A stretch of DNA of 64,000 nt from positions 186,001-250,000 of the forward strand of contig NZ_WJII01000002.1 in NCBI RefSeq assembly GCF_009649635.1. The letters are read 5' to 3'. The stretch comes from Microbacterium sp. SYP-A9085. GTDB taxonomy: Bacteria; Actinomycetota; Actinomycetes; Actinomycetales; Microbacteriaceae. Position 1 is the first letter of the stretch. The number at the start of each line of letters is the position of its first letter. The position numbers and the translations under genes were made by a program. Shown one piece after another: positions 18,297 through 26,415 of this stretch. The notes below the pieces were generated by a model. That model was not told where the DNA came from. It saw only the letters and a program-made list of their open reading frames with translations, and did not search any database.

Positions 18297-19049
18297 ATGG
18301 TGAAGCAGTCCATCTTCGGCCGGATCTCCACGCTCATGCGCGCGAACATCAATGCGCTGCTGGACCAGGCCGAAGACCCGCAGAAGATGCTCGACCAGCT
18401 CCTGCGGGACTACACGAACAACATCGCGGACGCTGAATCCGCCATCGCGGAGACGATCGGCAACCTGCGCCTGCTCGAACGCGACCACGAGGAGGACGTG
18501 CAGGCGGCGTCCGAGTGGGGCCGCAAGGCGCTCGCGGCCAGCCGGAAGGCCGACGAGCTGCGGACCGCCGGGCACATCGACGAGGCCGACAAGTTCGACA
18601 ACCTCGCGAAGGTTGCCCTGCAGCGCCAGATCACGTCGGAGAGCGAGGCCCGCACGGCCGAGCCGCAGCTGGCCGCGCAGAACAAGACGGTCGAGCAGCT
18701 CAAGGACGGGCTGAACGGCATGAAGCAGAAGCTCGAGCAGCTGCGCGCGAAGTCCGCCGAGCTCGTCGCCCGGCAGAAGACCGCCGAGGCGCAGAACAAG
18801 GTCGCCGACGCCGTCAAGTCCATCGACGTGATGGACCCGACCAGCGAGCTCGGCCGCTTCGAGCAGAAGATCCGCCGCGAGGAGGCGCTCGCGACGGGCA
18901 AGCAGGAGCTGGCCGCGTCGAGCCTGGACGCGCAGTTCAACCAGCTCGACGACATGGGCGAGCTCACCGAGATCGAGGCGCGCCTGGCGGCGCTGAAGGC
19001 CGGTGGCGCGCCGGCACGCGGCGCCATCGACGCGTCGTCCGGCTCCTGA
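18297..19049 (+). CDS. pspA: PspA/IM30 family membrane-stress protein
   Basis: The 250-residue protein is almost entirely helical: an amphipathic N-terminal helix (MVKQSIFGRISTLMRANINALLDQAEDP) followed by long coiled coils with charged heptads. This is the ESCRT-III-like PspA/IM30/Vipp1 fold that coats stressed membranes. The C-terminal 15 residues are Ala/Gly/Ser rich. The ATG at 18297 has AGGA upstream. It lies directly between the TPM protein and the arginase-fold protein on the same strand. Confidence 0.92.
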   Translation: MVKQSIFGRISTLMRANINALLDQAEDPQKMLDQLLRDYTNNIADAESAIAETIGNLRLLERDHEEDVQAASEWGRKALAASRKADELRTAGHIDEADKFDNLAKVALQRQITSESEARTAEPQLAAQNKTVEQLKDGLNGMKQKLEQLRAKSAELVARQKTAEAQNKVADAVKSIDVMDPTSELGRFEQKIRREEALATGKQELAASSLDAQFNQLDDMGELTEIEARLAALKAGGAPARGAIDASSGS

Positions 19050-19068
19050 GCCGCACCGGAACACGACA

Positions 19069-19896
19069 GTGACGCGATTCGTCGTCGTGCCGCAGTGGCA
19101 GGGCTCGTCGTCGGCGCGCGCCATGCAGCTCATCGACGGGGCGACTGCGATAGCGGGCGACCTGCCGCGATCCGCGTGCATGACGGTGACGGTGCCGGCC
19201 CAGGCCGGCGAGTCACTGGACTCCGGCGTGCACCGGCTCAGCTCGCTGCAGCGCACCGCGCGCGAACACCTGGAGGCGCTGGACGGGATCACGGAGCTGG
19301 TGCTGACGGTGGGCGGGGACGCGGGGGTGGCCACCACCGCGGCCCTCGCCGCCGTCGGCGCCGCGCGCGGCGAGCCCGACCCGGGCATCGTCGTGGTGTG
19401 GTTCAGTGCGCATGCCGCGCTGCACGACCCCGCCGGCTCCCCCTCCGGCGCGTATGACACGATGGCCGCCCGCGCCCTCGTCGACAGCGTCGTGCCCCGC
19501 CCGGCGGAGCACGGGATGTCGGCGGACCGGCTGATCCTCGCCGGCGTGCGCGCCGTCCACCCCGCCGAGCAGGAGGTGATCGACCGGCTGCAGATCGCCG
19601 TGATCACCGCGGATGAGCTCACCCCGGCATCTCTCGTCGCCGCGGTCGCCGCCCGCGCGGCGACCGGCGTGTTCGTGCACGTGGACCTGGACGTCCTGGA
19701 CCCGTCGGCCCTGGCCGGGCTGAGCGACCCCGAGCCGTTCGGCCCTGACCCGGCCGCCCTGATGGCCTGCATCGCCGCGGTGCGCGAGATGGTGCCGCTG
19801 CGCGGCGGTGCCATCACCGAGTTCTCCCCGAGTTCACCGGCCGACGCCATCGACGATCTCGGCGTGATTCTGCGCCTGGTCGGGGCCCTCACATGA
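19069..19896 (+). CDS. Degenerate arginase/ureohydrolase-fold protein
   Basis: The 275-residue protein keeps the arginase fold but not its metal site. The GGDH motif reads GGDAG, so the first histidine is alanine. The DAHxD motif reads WFSAHAALHD, so both aspartates are lost while the middle histidine stays. The catalytic-loop histidine is not visible (SGAYDT). The later DLDVLDP aspartates and the distal glutamate (ITEFSPS) are kept. A binuclear manganese centre therefore looks unlikely. It starts at the GTG at 19069, 20 bases after pspA, and overlaps the next gene in ATGA, so it is part of the PspA block. Confidence 0.78.
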   Translation: MTRFVVVPQWQGSSSARAMQLIDGATAIAGDLPRSACMTVTVPAQAGESLDSGVHRLSSLQRTAREHLEALDGITELVLTVGGDAGVATTAALAAVGAARGEPDPGIVVVWFSAHAALHDPAGSPSGAYDTMAARALVDSVVPRPAEHGMSADRLILAGVRAVHPAEQEVIDRLQIAVITADELTPASLVAAVAARAATGVFVHVDLDVLDPSALAGLSDPEPFGPDPAALMACIAAVREMVPLRGGAITEFSPSSPADAIDDLGVILRLVGALT

Positions 19897-20348
19897 CCCC
19901 GATCCCCGCCCCGCCGCCGGGCTGGCGTGCCCGCGCGGACCGTGCGGTGGCGCGCGGCGCGCGCTGGGACCGGCTGATCCCCGGCATCCTGCTCGACTCG
20001 CGGTTAAGCCGCGCCGGCGCCGCGTACGGGACTGTCGTGGGCTGGATCTGGGGTGCGCTGTGGAGCACCGGGCGCATCGAGCGGCGAGACGGCCTCTGGG
20101 TGTTCCGCGGGATGCCCGCGCGCACGTTCCGCCGCGGCGGCGTGTGCGTGGGCTCGTGCTTCCTCACCGGCGACGACCCGACACCCGCGGTGCTGCGGCA
20201 CGAGGCCGTGCACGCGCGGCAGTGGCGCCGCTACGGACTGCTCATGCCCGTGCTGTACCTGCTGGCCGGGCGCGACCCGCTGCGCAACAGATTCGAGATC
20301 CAGGCGGGACTTCAGGACGGCAACTACGTGCCGCGCGGCACCGCCTGA
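19893..20348 (+). CDS. Small HExxH putative metallopeptidase
   Basis: The 151-residue protein has a basic N-terminus, a possible hydrophobic helix around residues 42-58 and the motif LRHEAVHARQW near residue 105, an HExxH followed three residues later by Gln, with a possible third ligand Glu in RFEIQAG about 28 residues on. HExxHxxQ resembles the DUF4157-type zinc peptidase motif. Homologues are sometimes labelled Fe-S oxidoreductase, but no cysteine cluster is present. Its ATG overlaps the arginase-fold stop. Function is inferred from the motif only. Confidence 0.6.
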   Translation: MTPIPAPPPGWRARADRAVARGARWDRLIPGILLDSRLSRAGAAYGTVVGWIWGALWSTGRIERRDGLWVFRGMPARTFRRGGVCVGSCFLTGDDPTPAVLRHEAVHARQWRRYGLLMPVLYLLAGRDPLRNRFEIQAGLQDGNYVPRGTA

Positions 20349-20355
20349 CGCCGGC

Positions 20356-20829
20356 TCAGCAGGTGCCGAGCCCGTACCGGGCCGGGGCGTGGACCGACGC
20401 GGCCGCCCGTCCCCGCCGCTCCACGAGGTGGTCGACGATCTGCGCCGTGCCGAGATACCCGCCCAGCAGGTGAACCTCGGTGCCGTCGCCGTCCGCGCAC
20501 ATCATCTCGTCCGCCCACGCCGTGGCCGCGCGGGTCAGCGCCGTCCCGCGGCCGCACGCACGCCCGGAGCCCGGCATTCCGCTGCGCGCCGAACGGTCCA
20601 GCCACGTCACGATCATCCGGCCCGGGACCGGCAGCGGGCCGACCCAGGAGGCATCCGGAACCTCGATGAACACGCGGCCGGTCGCGCACATCGGCAGCGT
20701 CGCCAGCAGTGCCTGCAGCTCGACGAGGGATGTCTCGTCCGCCGTGACGAGGTGCTGGACGAGCCCGCGGCGCGCACGCCGGCGCGCCACCGCGGAGATC
20801 GGCGCGTGGACGGAAGCGGAGGAGACCAT
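20356..20829 (-). CDS. Stand-alone SIP (siderophore-interacting protein) domain
   Basis: The 157-residue protein aligns by eye with the C-terminal NAD(P)H-binding half of ViuB-type ferric-siderophore reductases: HLVTADETSLVELQALLATLP, RVFIEVPD, IVTWLDRS and HLLGGYLGTAQIVDHL. The N-terminal FAD-binding barrel is absent, so it may serve as a partner or scavenge a different reductant. The ATG at 20829 has GAGG upstream and TACACT nine bases ahead of the start. An IdeR/DtxR-type iron box covers the promoter, so expression should rise when iron is scarce. Confidence 0.72.
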   Translation of the reverse strand: MVSSASVHAPISAVARRRARRGLVQHLVTADETSLVELQALLATLPMCATGRVFIEVPDASWVGPLPVPGRMIVTWLDRSARSGMPGSGRACGRGTALTRAATAWADEMMCADGDGTEVHLLGGYLGTAQIVDHLVERRGRAAASVHAPARYGLGTC

Positions 20830-20848
20830 GACCTCGCCAGTGTAGCGC

Positions 20849-20870
20849 AAGGATAGGCATGCCTAACCTT
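20849..20870 (-). promoter_or_regulatory. IdeR/DtxR-type iron box
   Basis: The 22 bases AAGGATAGGCA/TGCCTAACCTT form an inverted repeat with one mismatch per arm and match the DtxR/IdeR consensus built on TTAGGTTAG/CTAACCTAA. It lies 20-41 bases upstream of the SIP gene over the -35/-10 region, the position expected for iron-dependent repression. Confidence 0.85.
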
Positions 20871-20874
20871 TTGC

Positions 20875-21591
20875 TCACTCCCCGGCGATCAGCACCCGCC
20901 GCAGCTCGGTGACCTCGTCGTCGCTCATCCCCTGCGCCCGCAGATAGTCCGCCGGCGACCCGAACCGCGCGGTCACGTCGGCCAGCAGATCCTGCATGAC
21001 CGGCGCGGGTGAGCGGGTCGCCAGCTCCTCGAGGTGCTTGGCCTGCGGATGCCGCGCTCGCAGGAACGCGACGGCGGCGGCGGTCCCGGCCGCCGGCAGC
21101 AGCCGCTCCGTGCGCGCATAGTCGGCGACCACGTCGTCGGTGTCCACCCCCGCCGCGGCGAGCATGAGCGCGACGGTCACGCCGGTGCGATCCTTCCCGA
21201 CCGTGCAGTGCACGAGCACGGGCTGGTCGGCGAGCACGCCGCGCACGGCCGCCACCACCGCGTCGCCGGCGTCGTCGACGATGTGCCGGTACATCTCGGC
21301 CAGCGACACGTCGTTCGCGAAGAACGACGTCACCGATCCGAAGAACAGCGGCACATGCTGCACCGTCGCGCCGAGGGGCCGCAGCGTGCTCGGGCTGCGG
21401 GCCACCTCGTCGTCGGCGCGCAGGTCGATCACCCGACGGATGCCGAGGGTGCGCAGGGCCGCTATCCCAGCATCGCGCACGCGCGACAGGTCCCCGGAGC
21501 GGAACAGCACGCCGTCCCGGGTCACGCCGGATCCCGCATGCAGCCCGCCGGTGTCGCGGAAGTTGACCGCTCCCGGGACGAGGTCGGTCAT
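20875..21591 (-). CDS. Tyrosine-specific protein phosphatase family
   Basis: The 238-residue protein has the catalytic loop VHCTVGKDRTGVT (C-x5-R) near residue 130, preceded by NFRDTGG and VIDLRADDE, the layout of MptpB-like phosphatases that act on phosphotyrosine or phosphoinositides. There is no signal peptide. Its ATG overlaps the stop of the upstream AhpD-like gene, giving a two-gene transcript that starts at 22064. The long N-terminal extension in the same frame is a shadow. Confidence 0.87.
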   Translation of the reverse strand: MTDLVPGAVNFRDTGGLHAGSGVTRDGVLFRSGDLSRVRDAGIAALRTLGIRRVIDLRADDEVARSPSTLRPLGATVQHVPLFFGSVTSFFANDVSLAEMYRHIVDDAGDAVVAAVRGVLADQPVLVHCTVGKDRTGVTVALMLAAAGVDTDDVVADYARTERLLPAAGTAAAVAFLRARHPQAKHLEELATRSPAPVMQDLLADVTARFGSPADYLRAQGMSDDEVTELRRVLIAGE

Positions 21592-22064
21592 GGCCGCGGC
21601 CGCTCCCGTACCGGCACGGGGTAGCGTCCCGCGATGGCGATGCGGTTGAACGCGTTGATCGAGACCAGCAGCCAGCTCAGCGCCACGTACTCCTTCTCGG
21701 AGAGGATGCCGCCGACCCGGTCGTACACGTCGTCGGGGATGCCGTCCTCGTGGATGAACGTGAAGGCCTCGGTCAGCTCGAGCGCCGCCCGCTCCCGCTC
21801 GCTGAACACGCCCGAGTCGCGCCACGTCGCTATCTGGGCGACGACGTCGGCGTCCAGTCCCGCCTGCAGCGCCCGGTCCAGGTGGATGCGGACGCAGTAC
21901 GCGCACCCGTTCAGCTGCGAGGCGTGCAGCTGCGCTATCTCCGCGAGCCGGTCGTCGATCCCGGCATCTGACGCGACCTGGTGGACGGTCTTGGAGAACG
22001 CCTCGAGCGCATCGTAGGCGGGCCGGGCCGAACGGGACAGGTGCACGCGGTTCTGCTCGCTCAT
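21588..22064 (-). CDS. AhpD-like carboxymuconolactone decarboxylase-family protein
   Basis: The 158-residue all-helical protein has the CxxC motif NGCAYCVRIH near residue 52 with the downstream histidine, the proton-relay arrangement of AhpD alkylhydroperoxidases, and FNRIAIAGRYP at the end. A role in peroxide or alkylation defence is likely. The ATG at 22064 is six bases behind TAGGCT (22076-22071), so the message is leaderless. Confidence 0.88.
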   Translation of the reverse strand: MSEQNRVHLSRSARPAYDALEAFSKTVHQVASDAGIDDRLAEIAQLHASQLNGCAYCVRIHLDRALQAGLDADVVAQIATWRDSGVFSERERAALELTEAFTFIHEDGIPDDVYDRVGGILSEKEYVALSWLLVSINAFNRIAIAGRYPVPVRERPRP

Positions 22065-22105
22065 CCCGTCAGCCTAGCCGCGATGAGGACGAGGACAATG
22101 GGAGG

Positions 22106-23023
22106 GTGAGCGGCGACGACTTCGACGAATTCTCGTTCCTTCCCGACCAGGCGGCCGACGCCGGCATCCCCGATCCGCTGCCCCTTCCCGAGCGGCTGCG
22201 CCTCATCCTCCCGGACGGGCGCACGCTGTCGGCGCTGCGGTACCGCCCGGCATCCGACCCGGACGCCGCGCCGGTGGTGACGTTCCTGCACCGCGCGGGC
22301 CTGAACGCGCACACGTGGGACACCACGATCCTCGCGCTGGGCCTGCCGGCCCTCGCGATCGACCTGCCCGGCCACGGCGACTCCTCGTGGCGTGACGACC
22401 TCGCCTACGTGGGCTCGGCGTTGGCGCCGGATGTCGCGGCCGGCATGCGCGCGTGGACCGAGGGCCCGCAGCTGCTGGTGGGCCAGTCGCTGGGCGGCCT
22501 GACGGCCGCGGCGGTGGCCGCGTCCGAGCCGGACCTGGTCCGTGAGCTCGTGGTGATCGACATCACGCCGGGCATCGACCCGGACGGCGACGCCCGGCAG
22601 ATAGCGCGGTTCTTCGCGGGCCCCACCGACTGGGCCGGCCGCGACGAGCTCGTCGAGCGGGCGCTCGCGTTCGGCCTCGGCGGCTCCCGGACGGCGGCGA
22701 CCCGCGGCGTGTACCTCAACTCGCGGCTCCGCCCCGACGGACGCGTGGAGTGGAAGCACCACTTCGCGCACCTCGCGAACGCGGGCGCGGCGCTTCCCGC
22801 CGGCGACGCGGTCGCGAGGGTGCTCGCCGACAGCGGGTGGGCGGCGCTGTCGGCGGTGAGAGCGCCGATCATGCTGATCCGCGGCGAGCGCGGCTATGTC
22901 ACCGCCGCCGACGCCGCCGAGTTCTCCCGCCGCCTGCCGGGGGCCCGGGTCGTCGCGGTGCCCGCCGGGCACAACGTGCAGGAGGAGATCCCGGTGCCGC
23001 TGGGACGGATGCTGCGCGGCTGA
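22106..23023 (+). CDS. Alpha/beta hydrolase
   Basis: The 305-residue protein has the alpha/beta-hydrolase core: oxyanion strand VVTFLHRAGLNAHTWD (the usual HG reads HR), ALAIDLPGHGDSSW, nucleophile elbow VGQSLGG near residue 130, and the final histidine in AGHNVQEEIP. The substrate is unknown. The GTG at 22106 sits six bases after GACAAT (22094-22099), a leaderless layout. The downstream ABC importer has its own -10, so co-transcription is not required. Confidence 0.85.
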   Translation: MSGDDFDEFSFLPDQAADAGIPDPLPLPERLRLILPDGRTLSALRYRPASDPDAAPVVTFLHRAGLNAHTWDTTILALGLPALAIDLPGHGDSSWRDDLAYVGSALAPDVAAGMRAWTEGPQLLVGQSLGGLTAAAVAASEPDLVRELVVIDITPGIDPDGDARQIARFFAGPTDWAGRDELVERALAFGLGGSRTAATRGVYLNSRLRPDGRVEWKHHFAHLANAGAALPAGDAVARVLADSGWAALSAVRAPIMLIRGERGYVTAADAAEFSRRLPGARVVAVPAGHNVQEEIPVPLGRMLRG

Positions 23024-23061
23024 GCGCCCGACACAGGGCGGAACCCGCTGCGGCAGCCCTC

Positions 23062-23067
23062 TAGGCT
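23062..23067 (+). promoter_or_regulatory. Candidate -10 (TAGGCT) of the ABC importer operon
   Basis: TAGGCT lies 26 bases ahead of the solute-binding gene, leaving a short leader that contains AAAGGAAT as ribosome-binding site. The -35 is not distinct. Confidence 0.45.
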
Positions 23068-23093
23068 TGTCGGCAGCCCGCGAAAGGAATCAC

Positions 23094-24602
23094 ATGCTTG
23101 CTCGCACCCTCGTGGCGGCCGCCGCGATCGTCGCCACCGCCGCGCTCGCCCTCACCGGCTGCACCGGCGGCTCAGCGGGGACGCCGAGCAGCACCGGCAC
23201 CCCGGACCCGGAGGCGTCGGCAGCCATCCGGCTGGTGCTGGAGCCGAGCAACCTCGACATCCGGCAGACGGCGGGAGCCGCGCTCGACCAGATCCTGATG
23301 GACAACGTCTACCAGGGCCTGGTCTCCCGCACGCCCGATCAGAAGATAGTGCCGGCGCTGGCGAGCGAGTTCACGAAGTCCGCGGACGGGCTCACCTACA
23401 CGTTCACGCTGCGCGAGGGCGTCACGTTCGCCGACGGGCAGAAGCTCACCCCCGACGACGTCGTGTGGTCGCTGACCCAGCACAAGACACAGGCGGGGTG
23501 GGCCGACGCCGACACGCTGTCCCGGGTGAAGTCCGTCACCGCCTCCGGCCAGACCATCACGATCACGATGTCCAAGCCCGACTCGACGCTGCTGTGGAAC
23601 CTCACCGGTCGCGCCGGCGTCATCCTGAAGAAGGACGACAAGGTCGACTACAAGACCGCCGCGAACGGCACCGGCCCGTTCGTGCTGGGCAGCTGGAAGC
23701 AGGGCGACTCGATAACGTTCGAGCGCAACGACGCGTACTGGGGCACGAAGGCGAAGGTCAAGGAGGTCGTGTTCGACTACATCCCCGACAACCAGGCCGC
23801 CCTGAACGCGGCACTGGCCGGCGAAGTGGACGTGCTGACCGGGTTCGACGCCAACCTGAAGGACCAGGTCGAGGCCGGCGGCGACTTCCGGCTCGTGCTC
23901 GGCAAGTCCACCGACAAGGGCACCCTGGCGATGAACAGCCACAACACCTGGCTGAAGGACAAGCGCGTCCGGCAGGCGATCCGGCAGGCCATCGACCACG
24001 AGGCCGTCGTCAAGGCGCTCGGATCCGGGCAGCCGATGTACGGGCCGATCCCCCAGCTGGACCCCGGCTACGAGGACCTCTCCGCCGTCGCCCCGTACGA
24101 TCCGGCCGCGGCCAAGCAGCTGCTGAAGGATGCGGGCGCCCACGACATCACGCTGACCCTCACCATCTACAACGGGTACGGCACCACGATCCCGCAGATC
24201 CTGGTCTCCGACCTGAACGCCGTGGGCATCACGCTGAAGGTGGACGCCGTCGAGTTCCCGACGTGGCTGAACGACGTGTACATCAACAAGAACTACGACC
24301 TCAGCTTCGTGCTGCACACCGAGGCGCGCGACTTCGAGAACTGGGCGAACCCCGACTACTACTTCACGTACGACAACCCGCAGGTCCAGCGGCTGTACCA
24401 GCAGTCGCTGGATGCCACCGACGACGCGCAGGCCGCTGGCTATCTGAAGCAGGCCGCCCGGATAGTGTCCGAGGACATGGCCGCCGACTGGGTGTACAAC
24501 GGCGCGTCGGTGGTCGCGGTGGGCACTAACATCACCGGTATGCCGTCTGTGAACGTCAACGAGCGCCTGAACCTGGCCGAGATCGCCAAGAGCAAGGGGT
24601 GA
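23094..24602 (+). CDS. ABC importer solute-binding lipoprotein (peptide/nickel type, SBP_bac_5)
   Basis: The 502-residue lipoprotein has a signal peptide with lipobox LALTGC (Cys near residue 23) and the SBP family 5 fold: LDQILMDNVYQGLV, SKSADGLTYTFTLREGVTFADG, GTGPFVLGSWK, DKRVRQAIRQAIDHEAVV. Family members bind oligopeptides, nickel or other small ligands; the specificity is not readable. The ATG at 23094 has AAAGGAAT upstream. Its stop overlaps the first permease gene in GTGA, starting a tightly coupled five-gene import operon. Confidence 0.92.
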   Translation: MLARTLVAAAAIVATAALALTGCTGGSAGTPSSTGTPDPEASAAIRLVLEPSNLDIRQTAGAALDQILMDNVYQGLVSRTPDQKIVPALASEFTKSADGLTYTFTLREGVTFADGQKLTPDDVVWSLTQHKTQAGWADADTLSRVKSVTASGQTITITMSKPDSTLLWNLTGRAGVILKKDDKVDYKTAANGTGPFVLGSWKQGDSITFERNDAYWGTKAKVKEVVFDYIPDNQAALNAALAGEVDVLTGFDANLKDQVEAGGDFRLVLGKSTDKGTLAMNSHNTWLKDKRVRQAIRQAIDHEAVVKALGSGQPMYGPIPQLDPGYEDLSAVAPYDPAAAKQLLKDAGAHDITLTLTIYNGYGTTIPQILVSDLNAVGITLKVDAVEFPTWLNDVYINKNYDLSFVLHTEARDFENWANPDYYFTYDNPQVQRLYQQSLDATDDAQAAGYLKQAARIVSEDMAADWVYNGASVVAVGTNITGMPSVNVNERLNLAEIAKSKG

Positions 24603-25549
24603 TCCGCTACACGCTGACGCGACTGGCCCTGCTCGTGGTCGGGCTTGCCGTCGCCAGCGTGCTGATCTTCCTCACGCTCCGGGTGCTGCCCGGGGACGTG
24701 GCCCAGCTGATCGCCGGCACGAACAGCACGCCCGAGCAGATTGCGGCCGTCCGCGACCAGCTGAATCTCGACGCGCCGCTGCCGGTGCAGTACGGCGCGT
24801 GGATCGGCGGCATCCTGCACGGCGACTTCGGCGTCTCCCTGATCACCGGGACCCCGGTGCTCGCCGAGCTCGCGCAGAAGGCGCAGGTCACCGTGCCCCT
24901 CGGCCTTTTCGCGATGACGATAGCGCTCGTGCTCGCGGTGCCGCTGGGCGTGCTCTCCGCGATCCTGCGCGGACGTCCCGGTGGGACCGCGCTGAACGTG
25001 GGCTCGCAGGCGGTCGCCGCGGTGCCGGTGGTGTGGGCGGGCATGATGCTCGTGGTCGTGTACGCGGTGTGGCTGGGCTGGCTGCCCGCGCAGGGCTTCC
25101 CGCGCGCGGGCTGGCAGCAGCCGGGCCCGGCGCTGCGGGCACTGCTGCTGCCGGCGCTGACGATCGGGGTCGTGGAGGGGGCGATGCTGCTGCGGTTCGT
25201 GCGCAGCGCCACGCTGCAGGCGATCGGCCAGGACTTCGTGCGTACCGCCGCCGCGAAGGGGCTCACCCGCACGCAGGCGCTGATCCGACACGGCCTGCCC
25301 ACCATGGCCCTGTCGGTGATCACCGTGCTCGGCCTGCAGGTGGCGGGCATCATCGTGGGCGCCGTCGTGATCGAGCAGCTCTTCTCGCTGCCGGGGATCG
25401 GCCGGATGCTGGTGGCCGACGTCGGCAACCGCGACCTCGTCAAGGTGCAGGGCGAGCTGCTCGTGCTCACCGGGTTCGTGCTGCTGGTCGGCTTCGCCGT
25501 CGACCTGTTCCACCGGGCCATCGACCCGCGGCAGCGGGAGGCGGCATGA
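24599..25549 (+). CDS. ABC importer permease 1 (DppB/OppB-like)
   Basis: The 316-residue protein has six transmembrane helices beginning with MIRYTLTRLALLVVGLAVASVLIFLTLRVLPGD, a DppB-type N-terminus, and the EAA loop TAAAKGLTRTQALIRHGLP where it contacts the ATPases. The GTG start overlaps the binding-protein stop and its own stop overlaps the next permease start (ATGA). Confidence 0.94.
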   Translation: MIRYTLTRLALLVVGLAVASVLIFLTLRVLPGDVAQLIAGTNSTPEQIAAVRDQLNLDAPLPVQYGAWIGGILHGDFGVSLITGTPVLAELAQKAQVTVPLGLFAMTIALVLAVPLGVLSAILRGRPGGTALNVGSQAVAAVPVVWAGMMLVVVYAVWLGWLPAQGFPRAGWQQPGPALRALLLPALTIGVVEGAMLLRFVRSATLQAIGQDFVRTAAAKGLTRTQALIRHGLPTMALSVITVLGLQVAGIIVGAVVIEQLFSLPGIGRMLVADVGNRDLVKVQGELLVLTGFVLLVGFAVDLFHRAIDPRQREAA

Positions 25550-26415
25550 GGCCCGCCTGGCCGCGCCGCCTCTGGCGCCTGTCCACCGGCCGGTTCGGCG
25601 TCATCGTGTGCGCGGTGATCCTCGCCACCGCCGCGGCGGCCCTGCTGTGGACCCCGTTCGACCCGCAGCACGTCGACATATCGGCGCGCTGGGAGGGGCC
25701 GGGCTGGCCGCACGTGCTGGGCACGGACGGGTCCGGCCGCGACATCCTGAGCCTCGTGATGAGCGGGGCGCGCACGACGGTGTTCGTCGCGATCGGCTCG
25801 GCGGTGATAGCGATAATCATCGGGATGGCGCTGGCCGCGCTGGGTGCGCTGACCGCCCGCTGGGTGCGCGAGTCGGTGGCGGTGCTCGTGGACATCCTGA
25901 TCGCGTTCCCGGTGCTGCTGATAGCGCTCATGATCGCCGGTGTGTGGGGCCGCTCGCTGTGGGTCGTGATCTGGGCGGTCGGCATCGGCTTCGGCGTCAA
26001 CATCGCCCGGGTCACCCGGCCGGAGTTGCGCCGCGTGCTGCACAGCGACTTCGTCGTGGCGGGGCGGGCATCCGGTCTCACGCCCGCGCAGAACCTGTAC
26101 CGGCACCTGCTGCCGAACGTCGCCCCCGTGTTCATCGTGCAGGTGTCGTGGGGGATGGCGGTGGCGGTCCTCGCCGAGGCCGGGCTGTCATACCTGGGCG
26201 TGGGCGCCCCGGTGACGCAGCCGAGCTGGGGGCTGCTGCTGGCAGAGCTGCAGCAGTTCCTCACCGTGCACCCGCTGTCGGTGCTGTGGCCGGGACTGGC
26301 GATCACGTTCACGGTGCTCGGGCTGAACCTGCTCGGCGACGCGCTGCGGGACGTCACCGATCCCACGCTCGCCCGCGCCGACGGGCGCGAGCGGGCACCG
26401 GAGGTGATTGCATGA
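25546..26415 (+). CDS. ABC importer permease 2 (DppC/OppC-like)
   Basis: The 289-residue protein has the DppC-type N-terminal helix, the HVLGTDGSGRDILSLVMSGAR segment and the EAA loop VAGRASGLTPAQNLYRHLLPN. It pairs with permease 1 to form the channel. The start is the ATG at 25546 within the ATGA overlap; the long open frame before it is a shadow of permease 1. Confidence 0.94.
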   Translation: MRPAWPRRLWRLSTGRFGVIVCAVILATAAAALLWTPFDPQHVDISARWEGPGWPHVLGTDGSGRDILSLVMSGARTTVFVAIGSAVIAIIIGMALAALGALTARWVRESVAVLVDILIAFPVLLIALMIAGVWGRSLWVVIWAVGIGFGVNIARVTRPELRRVLHSDFVVAGRASGLTPAQNLYRHLLPNVAPVFIVQVSWGMAVAVLAEAGLSYLGVGAPVTQPSWGLLLAELQQFLTVHPLSVLWPGLAITFTVLGLNLLGDALRDVTDPTLARADGRERAPEVIA

